Below, in pieces: positions 1 through 5,839 of a DNA stretch of 6,873 nucleotides. The notes beneath the pieces are model-generated. The model was given only the letters and a program-made list of their open reading frames with translations. It had not been told where the DNA came from and searched no databases. The stretch spans positions 1 to 6,873 of the forward strand of contig QMOC01000142.1 in the NCBI GenBank assembly GCA_003648085.1, given 5' to 3'. Positions within the stretch are counted from its first letter, which is position 1; the number at the start of each line of letters is the position of its first letter. The position numbers were made by a program, and so were the translations under genes. The DNA comes from Chloroflexota bacterium. Its GTDB lineage: Bacteria > Chloroflexota > Anaerolineae > B4-G1.

Positions 1-1251
1 CAGCGGGCCGAAGATGCGCTCGAAGTTCCGGCAAGCCTCCTCCCAGTCCTGCCGATTCAGCAACAATCCGGCTCCTGGCCGGGTGGCGTGGGCCGCGAAC
101 AGTGCATCTCCCAGAATCAGAAGTCGGCGCGGTGAGCCATAGGCCATCTCGACTATGTCCCGGTCAATGCGGCCTGCGATGTCCTCATCCGAGATGGCCC
201 CCAGGCTGTCTATCCCGCGCTCGTTGAAGGCCATCAGTCGCAGTCGGAGCATCTGCGCCAGGTCGGCGTCGCGCCAGGTGAGACGGTGGGGGGGAAAGCG
301 ATCCAATCGAACCTCGCGCCGCACACGCAGCGCCGCCATCGCCTCGGCCGGCAAGAAAAACTTGAAAGCAGCGTGTGGCAACTCCAGCAAGGGGAGTTCC
401 GCCAGCAGCGGGGCCACCAGGTCGGCCACGGCGGTGGGGTCGGAGACGGTCGGTCTCACTTCGTCCAGGCCGTCAACGAGGAAATAGACTCCTTGCAGCC
501 CGCTCTGACGTGCCAGGTCCACGAACTCCCGCACCAGCGCGGCCGGGTTGCGCATTACCCTGTCCGGTGGGGGAACGGGCTGAGTGCGCAGGATGTTCAG
601 GAGCAGGCGAGCCCATCGGTTTCCATCCATTGAGAGACGTTCGAGCCATTCCAGGAATCGCTCGTGCGAGCGTGTAGCATCCCGCATCGTCCGCTCCTCG
701 ATCTTCAGGCATTCTCCTACCGCCTTCAGTTCCTCGATCAGATTGAGGGGACGCAGGATGCGAGGGGCATAAGTATGAGTGAGCCATTTGAAGAACGCAC
801 GGCTCTCAAAGGGCAAATAATCGAAGGAGGCGGGGCGGCGCAGTAACTCCCGCAGCAATGTGACGGCCGCCGAGCCCAAGAGTGTCTCAACGTGCATCTC
901 CATGGTGACATCTGCAGGGCTACGGGCGGCGCTCAGGACATCCGTGAAATCCGTATAGGGGACGGCCAGGACAGGGCTCTCATCATCGTCGGGTCGGCAA
1001 GAGGTCTGGATCATGCGACGGTAGGCACTCTTACCGCAGCCCCGGGCGGCGAAGACGATGGCCGTTTGGGGATCGTCGGGAGAGCCCTTGATCGCGTCGT
1101 AATCCGGCCCGTGCACGAAGTACTCGGAGAGGCGCGGTTCCCGCCCGGCCTCCCGCAGCGCGAAGGGATTCTCCGTGAAGCCGTGGTGCCTCCACCAGGG
1201 CTCGGCGGATACGATACCCGGTTGTTGCTCGGATGGCGTCCACGGAGACAT
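1..1251 (-). CDS. P-loop NTPase, AAA+/ORC- or STAND-like (C-terminus cut by window edge)
   Basis: The minus-strand frame is open from the ATG at 1251 down to base 1, giving 417 residues with no stop, so the C-terminus lies outside. Walker A is at residues 68-75 (AARGCGKS, with Ala in the first Gly position) and is preceded by a hydrophobic strand (AIVF). Walker B is at 255-265 (VYFLVDGLDEV; D260, D263, E264). A GSPRR motif at 372-376, followed by a hydrophobic helix, resembles the sensor-2 arginine region of ORC/Cdc6- and ExeA-type AAA+ proteins. The N-terminus (HGFTENPFAL, 23-32) also recalls the GF..NPF start of such ATPases. About 180 residues, mostly helical, separate the two Walker motifs, which is a long insertion. 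The start is chosen for its AGGAG five bases upstream and the promoter just beyond. ATP binding and hydrolysis is well supported; the biological role is not known. The gene looks more GC-rich than the divergent operon. Confidence 0.85.
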   Translation of the reverse strand, partial: MSPWTPSEQQPGIVSAEPWWRHHGFTENPFALREAGREPRLSEYFVHGPDYDAIKGSPDDPQTAIVFAARGCGKSAYRRMIQTSCRPDDDESPVLAVPYTDFTDVLSAARSPADVTMEMHVETLLGSAAVTLLRELLRRPASFDYLPFESRAFFKWLTHTYAPRILRPLNLIEELKAVGECLKIEERTMRDATRSHERFLEWLERLSMDGNRWARLLLNILRTQPVPPPDRVMRNPAALVREFVDLARQSGLQGVYFLVDGLDEVRPTVSDPTAVADLVAPLLAELPLLELPHAAFKFFLPAEAMAALRVRREVRLDRFPPHRLTWRDADLAQMLRLRLMAFNERGIDSLGAISDEDIAGRIDRDIVEMAYGSPRRLLILGDALFAAHATRPGAGLLLNRQDWEEACRNFERIFGPL

Positions 1252-1256
1252 GGCTG

Positions 1257-1261
1257 CTCCT
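1257..1261 (-). promoter_or_regulatory. Ribosome binding site of the minus-strand NTPase gene
   Basis: The minus strand reads AGGAG followed by five bases and then ATG. This is a near-ideal Shine-Dalgarno site. It decides the start at 1251 over an in-frame ATG 36 codons upstream. Confidence 0.75.
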
Positions 1262-1294
1262 AGAGGTGGGTTGCAGAACCGGACGGTCGAGAGT

Positions 1295-1323
1295 ATTATA
1301 ACATCGGCCACCAAAGGCCACAA
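1295..1323 (-). promoter_or_regulatory. Extended -10 promoter for the minus-strand NTPase gene
   Basis: On the minus strand the sequence TGTTATAAT (1303-1295) is a perfect TATAAT -10 box with the TGn extension. A weak -35, TTGTGG (1323-1318; three of six consensus bases), lies exactly 17 bases upstream. Transcription would start near 1288 and leave a leader of roughly 35-40 bases before the ATG at 1251. This is a sequence match to the sigma-70 consensus, not a measured start. Confidence 0.6.
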
Positions 1324-1359
1324 ATTCAGTGGTTGCTGCTTAACTGACTGCACAGGCAT

Positions 1360-1388
1360 TTGCACTTGGGATAAATTTGTGATATGCT
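1360..1388 (+). promoter_or_regulatory. Extended -10 promoter for the plus-strand operon
   Basis: TTGCAC (1360-1365; three of six) lies 17 bases before TATGCT (1383-1388; four of six), which carries the TGn extension (TGA immediately upstream). Transcription would start near 1395, about 40 bases before the ATG at 1435. It is the best candidate in the gap and sits back to back with the minus-strand promoter, about 37 bases separating the two -35 elements. Confidence 0.45.
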
Positions 1389-1434
1389 TAAATCAGTGCC
1401 GATGACTTGATAGCCTCGATGTGGGGGACGGAGC

Positions 1435-2958
1435 ATGCCCGAGTGTATCGTTTGCAGGGGATACTACAAGGCAGATCGAAGTTGCAAGGGGGCTCAGCAA
1501 CTCCGCGAAGAGGCCGAGCGGCTACTCAAGAAAGTAGAGGGTCATTGCCGGGAGGTCAAATTACGCCGCGAGGAAGAAATACGGATCTACAGGAAAGCAA
1601 GACGATACTATGAGTTGATGAGGCAACACTGCAGGAAATTTAAACACTTCTCCAAACAGGCGGAACAACGATGTGGAGAGACAGGACTGTATTGCAAGAT
1701 TGTCTCATCAGTGAGGCGGATGCTCTCCGATATAGCGAGGCAACGCTGCCAGAGAGCCAAGCAACGCTATGAGGTGGCAAAGCAGCGCTACCAAGAGGCG
1801 AAGCATCGTTATAGAGAGGCAACGTGGCGCTGCACGCAGGCGAAACAACGCTACAAGGAAACGAAGCGGCGCTGTGATGAGGCAATGCAACGTTGCAAGG
1901 AAGGGGGGCATAAATGCGAGCGTTGTGGTGCCGATAACAGTATCTGGGAGGAATTGCGGATGTCCGAGCCGGTGGAACAAGAAGGGTGGCGAGGGATCAT
2001 TGCTTTCACAAAGCCACATTGCTGCCTTCCGTTTGTAATTACCGTCTTATCCACCTTGCTGGGATTGCTGGCCTTCTTCACATTATGGGCCAATATTAAA
2101 CCCTATTTCCGAGTACTTGCGTTGTTGATGACCGCATCCGGATGCCTGCTCTCACTACAGGGTGTGTATACAGCGCGCTTGAAGATCCGCCAAAAGGAGT
2201 TGTTACGTCGTGTGAAGCGTGGATGGCGTAGAGGAATCAGTACACAAGTGCTCGCCCTGTTACTGCCTGCCGGGGCAGTGGGTACCGTTCTAATCCTTAC
2301 TTACGCCTTGATCAGGATTGGAGACCTGTGGGAACTGGTAAAGTGGCTGGCTCTGATCTCTGCACCTGATATGGGGGACGGTCTGCCGAAGAAGGTCGTG
2401 GCAGTACTGCCGTTCGTCTCTCTGATAGGATGCGTTGTGCTTGCGATTTGTTTTACTGCCTCATCCTCTCTGTTACTAACATTGAGGTACATTAAGCGGC
2501 TGAATGAACTTCTACCGCACCCGCTCTTTTTGCAAGGTGAGAGGTTAGCCCAGGTTGTGCGTCGGGAGGCCGAGGTCGAGTTGGGCCGTCTCGACCCACG
2601 GAGCACAGACGTGGAGAATACAAATGCAAGTTGGATGGGCTATATACAATTGAGGGAACAGGCAAGTCCGCGCCCTCTGCGTCTGCCTCCCACTGTGGAT
2701 ATGTCAATTGCAGCAGAAATCCCGTCATCACCGCAGGTCGAATTGTGGATCCATGCCGCTACCTGGGTCTGGGACGAGTTGAAACGCACTGACGATGGCG
2801 GCATTGAGATGAAGGTCGCCCGGCATGAGATATATCAGTTGCCTAAACCGACCGATCACTCAAGTCATCGCCCTCATCCTCGGGTGTGCTATGTCGTGCG
2901 CGCAGATCCGTGGGGGCATATTGTCAGAATTCAACGGGATGACAAGCAGACTAAATAG
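1435..2958 (+). CDS. Membrane protein with two CxxC motifs flanking a Cys/Tyr heptad coiled coil
   Basis: 507 residues of a family I do not recognise; first gene of the operon. A CxxC at C4/C7 and a second at C161/C164 (CERCGAD) flank a long basic helical region. From 101 to 156 there are eight unbroken heptads of the type AKQRYxE, with Ala at one core position and Tyr or Cys at the other. Residues 17-87 keep the same seven-residue Cys/Tyr phase more loosely. A GETG break at 81-84 and a phase shift between 87 and 105 suggest an antiparallel hairpin that would bring the CxxC pairs together as a zinc ribbon (inference). Four membrane segments follow (about 198-219, 226-245, 272-294, 320-346), with a strongly basic loop at 248-267. 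Positive-inside reasoning puts both ends in the cytosol. The C-terminal 150 residues are soluble and unrecognised. ATG 1435 is the first start after an in-frame TAG at 1411; a modest GGGGGA lies six bases upstream. Confidence 0.85.
   Translation: MPECIVCRGYYKADRSCKGAQQLREEAERLLKKVEGHCREVKLRREEEIRIYRKARRYYELMRQHCRKFKHFSKQAEQRCGETGLYCKIVSSVRRMLSDIARQRCQRAKQRYEVAKQRYQEAKHRYREATWRCTQAKQRYKETKRRCDEAMQRCKEGGHKCERCGADNSIWEELRMSEPVEQEGWRGIIAFTKPHCCLPFVITVLSTLLGLLAFFTLWANIKPYFRVLALLMTASGCLLSLQGVYTARLKIRQKELLRRVKRGWRRGISTQVLALLLPAGAVGTVLILTYALIRIGDLWELVKWLALISAPDMGDGLPKKVVAVLPFVSLIGCVVLAICFTASSSLLLTLRYIKRLNELLPHPLFLQGERLAQVVRREAEVELGRLDPRSTDVENTNASWMGYIQLREQASPRPLRLPPTVDMSIAAEIPSSPQVELWIHAATWVWDELKRTDDGGIEMKVARHEIYQLPKPTDHSSHRPHPRVCYVVRADPWGHIVRIQRDDKQTK
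1735..1902 (+). repeat. Eight in-frame 21-base tandem repeats encoding coiled-coil heptads
   Basis: Eight consecutive degenerate 21-base units encode residues 101-156: ARQRCQR, AKQRYEV, AKQRYQE, AKHRYRE, ATWRCTQ, AKQRYKE, TKRRCDE and AMQRCKE. DNA similarity between units goes beyond the protein, with a recurring CAACGCTAT/CAGCGCTAC/CAACGTTGC core, which suggests internal duplication. The fifth codon of each unit is always TAT, TAC, TGT or TGC, so Tyr and Cys interchange by a single A/G transition. Confidence 0.85.
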
Positions 2959-3001
2959 CCCCCAGGTGAAGGATTCCAATATAAGTGAGTGACCAAGCAA
3001 T

Positions 3002-4471
3002 ATGTCTGATGGTTTCATCATCAGCCTGGTATTGATCATCGCCGGCCTCATCCTGTTGATGCTGGGTCTTATTAAGCAACGGGATTCATGGTTGGCTATC
3101 GGTGGTTGGACATTCCTTAGCACCTCATGCTTGCTGGTAGGCTTTGTTTCTCCACCATTCAGTTGGCGGGATTTTGCCATCGCACTGGCATTGATTGAGG
3201 TCATGTTGTTGGCGCTAGGCTTACTGCTCAGGATGCGCATGTTCTACATCATCGGTGCGCTCTGGGCCTGGTTTTGGTTTGCTGCCATATGGAGTTACGT
3301 GCGAGGTGGCTGGATAGGAGTGTTGTTGATCACCGTGCCGGCCTGTGTTGTGCCAACTATTGTGCTGTATAATGTCTCGCGCTACCTGCTGCCCCTGCGC
3401 GACTCCAGCCAACGAGGCCAGGCATTCAGGAGTCTGCTCACTTCCGTGCTGGGTACCAACTTTCCATATTATGTGATTAGAAGCGATGAGTGGGGTCTAA
3501 ACAAGGTCGAGCATTTAACACGGGTGGGTGGCAGTGCTTTTGGCGTAATCTTGGCCGGGCCAGGGGTCGTCATCAGCCGTTGTGATCACGCGCCTGTCGT
3601 GAGCGACGGGGTGAAGTTCAAGGGGGTTAAGACACCGGGAGTGAATTTCACCGGATATGCCGACTCCGTGCCGCAGGCGGTTGACCTGCGTGAGCAATTA
3701 CGCGCCTTTCCCGTCAAAGCACGTACCAAGGACGGTATAGAGATCAGCGTGCTGGCTTTTGCACCCTTTCGCATTGATTGTGGCGACGAGATTCCCCGAC
3801 TGGGCAAACCGTTCCCCTTCCGAGCGAAAGCGGTCTTTCAGGCCTTGCACAAGGCTCAGTTGATCGAACACACCGGCAAAGGGCAAATCCCGGAGCGGAT
3901 GGAGGCTCATCTGTGGGATGATCTTCCCCGCGTGATCGGCACACGTATACTACGTGACATCATCGCCCAGTACCGCTTTGACGACCTCTGCGCCCCCTAC
4001 CAATTGATGGAGGATCCCCGTGCCAAGATTGCTGAAGAATTCAGGAAACAATTACGTAAAGAGTTAAAATCGTGTGGCATCAAGTTAGTGGGCGGTGGTA
4101 TTAGCAACCTGTTGCCAGACGAGAAACACAGGCGGCAGATCTTTGAGCAACGCATCCGGAGTTGGCAGGCGTATTGGGTACGCCACATTATGCAGCGGCA
4201 GGCTGAAGGGCAACGCTCACGCTTACGCCAGATTGAAAAAGCACGTGCTCGGGCTCAAGTAGAGGTGATCCAAAATCTCAGCGAGCGTCTGAGTCGCCTC
4301 CAGGCAACGGGAGCCCTTATTTCATACGAGGAGATCATCAGGCTATTCATCGAGATAATTAGCCAGATGGCCATACGGCCATTGGTCAGGCGCTTGTTGC
4401 CGGCCGGGTTCGACGATTCGATTGAGGCAATCAGACAACAGACTGAAAATCGTGGGCGCAAGCTGGCCTAA
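3002..4471 (+). CDS. SPFH/band-7 domain protein with five-TM N-terminal anchor
   Basis: 489 residues; second operon gene, 43 bases after the first. Five hydrophobic segments (about 5-24, 29-49, 57-77, 80-98, 103-125) form the anchor. A cytosolic SPFH-like domain follows at roughly 178-370. Its signatures are GPGVVISR at 186-193, VDLREQ at 227-232 (the band-7 'vdlR' strand), ARTKDGIEISV at 240-250 (the 'T.DGi.v.v' strand), FRID at 256-259, and VIGTRILRDIIAQYRFDDL at 311-329. The segment IAEEFRKQLRKELKSCGIKL at 343-362 matches the usual 'i...l...l...GI.l' end of the domain. A charged helical tail (373-435) resembles the coiled coil by which stomatins and flotillins oligomerise. Most SPFH proteins have a single hairpin or TM, so five is unusual. 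The ATG follows an in-frame TGA at 2990; the ribosome site is weak, so coupling to the upstream gene is possible. No catalytic residues are expected: the family is structural. Confidence 0.8.
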   Translation: MSDGFIISLVLIIAGLILLMLGLIKQRDSWLAIGGWTFLSTSCLLVGFVSPPFSWRDFAIALALIEVMLLALGLLLRMRMFYIIGALWAWFWFAAIWSYVRGGWIGVLLITVPACVVPTIVLYNVSRYLLPLRDSSQRGQAFRSLLTSVLGTNFPYYVIRSDEWGLNKVEHLTRVGGSAFGVILAGPGVVISRCDHAPVVSDGVKFKGVKTPGVNFTGYADSVPQAVDLREQLRAFPVKARTKDGIEISVLAFAPFRIDCGDEIPRLGKPFPFRAKAVFQALHKAQLIEHTGKGQIPERMEAHLWDDLPRVIGTRILRDIIAQYRFDDLCAPYQLMEDPRAKIAEEFRKQLRKELKSCGIKLVGGGISNLLPDEKHRRQIFEQRIRSWQAYWVRHIMQRQAEGQRSRLRQIEKARARAQVEVIQNLSERLSRLQATGALISYEEIIRLFIEIISQMAIRPLVRRLLPAGFDDSIEAIRQQTENRGRKLA

Positions 4472-4483
4472 AGTGATGGTAAA

Positions 4484-5839
4484 ATGCCTTCGCCAGAACG
4501 TCTAGTAAAGTTCATTGTCAAGCACCTTCTGTGGATTGGGGTGCCTTTGTCGCTGATGCTTTCTCTGAGTATATTGGTGGAGGTCAGAGCCGAGCCCAAA
4601 CCACTGTTGACATTCCTGGGTAACACGCTGGTGGATGTCCTACCAGGCGTAGCCGCTATGGTGGCTATTCCTCTTGTGGCCTCCTGGTATCTCGATAGAC
4701 TCTATGATATGGGTGGGCTTGCCGAAGCGCACAAGTTTCTGCGCTTGAGCATATTTGGACAGGTCAGTGCCAGGCCCTGGCTCTTGATCAAAGGAGGCGA
4801 GATCGCAATCGGTGCCGACAGCATCCTGGCACGCGTTGGTGGTCCCGGCCTGTTAGTCGTCTACAACGACAGCGCAGTGGTCACTGAGCAGAATGGCCGG
4901 CTCAAGCGGGTGATCGGGCCGGGCTATGCACGGATTGAGCGTTTCGAGCGTATTTGGGAAATTGTGGACTTGCGCCCTCAACATTGGGTCTACACAGTTA
5001 GTGCGCTCACGCGAGACGGCATTCCTATTTCTTGCGATGTGGATGTAACCTTCAAGATTGATGATCGTGTGGATGGTATCCCCATCGAGCCAAGTGACGA
5101 CATGCCGTATCCTTTTACCGAGGAGGCCGTACTTAAGGCCGCCACTTGCACGCGCATTCGCGAGGAAGACCGCGAAGATCAGGTTATGAAATGGACAGGA
5201 CGGGTGGTCATTGGCGATGCGGAGGGTATATTGCGCGGCATTCTGGCGCAACGTCGGCTTGATGAACTCATACAGCCGGAGCAACCAAGCGGCACTAATG
5301 CAACACGAGAGGAGATCCGACGTCAATTAAAGGAAAAGTTAGAGAACTCGGTATCTGACATCGGTGCCACGATTTTGAGTGTGGACATCGGCAAGATTGA
5401 CATTAAAGTGAGCCTCCCGGAGGGAGAGGAGCAGGCGGCTGAGGAATTGAGTGACGAGGTACTGCAACAATGGATTAAGACCTGGCAGGCCGAATTGGAG
5501 CGCATAACACTGATACAGCGCGCGGAGGGAGAGGCCGCATTAGCCGGTCTAGAGGCCGTCAGTGTACAGGCACAGGCAGAAATGATTCTCACGCTGACCG
5601 AAGCAGTGCAAACCTTGATTAGTAAAGAGCAGGTATCCAATTATCAGCTTGCACTGCGCTTTATCGAGACGCTGCGCTGGATGTCATTTGATCCTAACGT
5701 GCGAGCCTTTGTACCGCTGGAGACATTTCGTTCCTTGCAGAGATTGTATGAAACTATAGAACAAGACAACTCCCTGCCCGGACAGACTGGCCTGCCAGAG
5801 AAGGGCAGTTCGCAGCGGAATGTGGAGGATAAGAAGTGA
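4484..5839 (+). CDS. Second SPFH/band-7 domain protein, two-TM anchor
   Basis: 451 residues; third operon gene, starting 12 bases after the previous stop. Two membrane segments (about 14-33 and 46-69) precede an SPFH domain at about 117-308. Its signatures are GGPGLLVVYNDSAVV at 119-133, IGPGYARI at 144-151, IVDLRPQ at 160-166 and ALTRDGIPISCDVDVTFKID at 174-193, then LRGILAQRRLDEL at 250-262 and LKEKLENSVSDIGATILSVD at 282-301. The Ala/Glu-rich stretch at 346-370 (RAEGEAALAG...) is typical of flotillin and stomatin C-terminal coiled coils. LRFIETLRWM at 391-400 resembles the usual stomatin tail. The protein shares motif order with the gene upstream (GPG, VDLR, T[KR]DGI) but is strongly diverged, so the two look like old paralogues acting as unlike subunits. 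Downstream it overlaps the TPR gene. The ribosome site for ATG 4484 is weak (AAGTGATGG). Confidence 0.85.
   Translation: MPSPERLVKFIVKHLLWIGVPLSLMLSLSILVEVRAEPKPLLTFLGNTLVDVLPGVAAMVAIPLVASWYLDRLYDMGGLAEAHKFLRLSIFGQVSARPWLLIKGGEIAIGADSILARVGGPGLLVVYNDSAVVTEQNGRLKRVIGPGYARIERFERIWEIVDLRPQHWVYTVSALTRDGIPISCDVDVTFKIDDRVDGIPIEPSDDMPYPFTEEAVLKAATCTRIREEDREDQVMKWTGRVVIGDAEGILRGILAQRRLDELIQPEQPSGTNATREEIRRQLKEKLENSVSDIGATILSVDIGKIDIKVSLPEGEEQAAEELSDEVLQQWIKTWQAELERITLIQRAEGEAALAGLEAVSVQAQAEMILTLTEAVQTLISKEQVSNYQLALRFIETLRWMSFDPNVRAFVPLETFRSLQRLYETIEQDNSLPGQTGLPEKGSSQRNVEDKK
5824..5828 (+). promoter_or_regulatory. Ribosome binding site for the GTG-started TPR gene
   Basis: GGAGG lies seven bases before the GTG at 5836, inside the last codons of the preceding SPFH gene. 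It is the strongest ribosome site in the operon and fixes this GTG as the start; the next in-frame ATG is 58 codons later, inside the TPR region. Confidence 0.7.

Larger units (their letters stand above)
1252..1434. other. Divergent intergenic regulatory region
   Basis: These 183 bases are AT-rich relative to their flanks and hold back-to-back promoters for the NTPase gene and the operon. Other visible signals are weak. There is a near-repeat, AAATTCAGTG at 1322-1331 and AAATCAGTG at 1390-1398, placed by the minus-strand -35 and just after the plus-strand -10. There is also an inverted pair, TCAGT (1326-1330) and ACTGA (1343-1347), with a 12-base spacer. These could be operator half-sites but are short enough to be chance. 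No RNA gene or terminator is apparent. Confidence 0.5.

Noticed and set aside
155..1263. Several open frames on the plus strand across the NTPase gene (for example 892-1263 and 155-487)
   Set aside because: They are shadows of the GC-rich minus-strand gene: their translations show no recognisable motif, whereas the opposite strand carries Walker A, Walker B and sensor-2 motifs in one unbroken frame.
1252..1359. In-frame upstream ATG at 1359 (minus strand) that would add 36 residues to the NTPase
   Set aside because: No ribosome site is visible there, and the extended -10 promoter would fall inside the added coding stretch. ATG 1251 has an AGGAG at ideal spacing.
1735..1902. CRISPR array or other DNA-level repeat element
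   Set aside because: Units are exactly 21 bases, in frame, without spacers, and encode a continuous heptad pattern, so this is a protein repeat.
1435..1930. Multihaem or haem-binding cytochrome from the many Cys residues
   Set aside because: No CxxCH is present; the CxxC motifs are followed by Arg and Gly, and the other Cys residues are single and placed by heptad phase.
1640..2093. Minus-strand and alternative plus-strand frames opposite the coiled-coil region
   Set aside because: Their low-complexity repetitive translations are a by-product of the 21-base repeats in the real gene, which has clear heptads, TM segments and a start consistent with the promoter.
2980..2985. TATAAG as an internal promoter before the first SPFH gene
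   Set aside because: There is no acceptable -35 at 16-18 bases (AGCCCC), no TGn extension, and the gap is only 43 bases within an operon.
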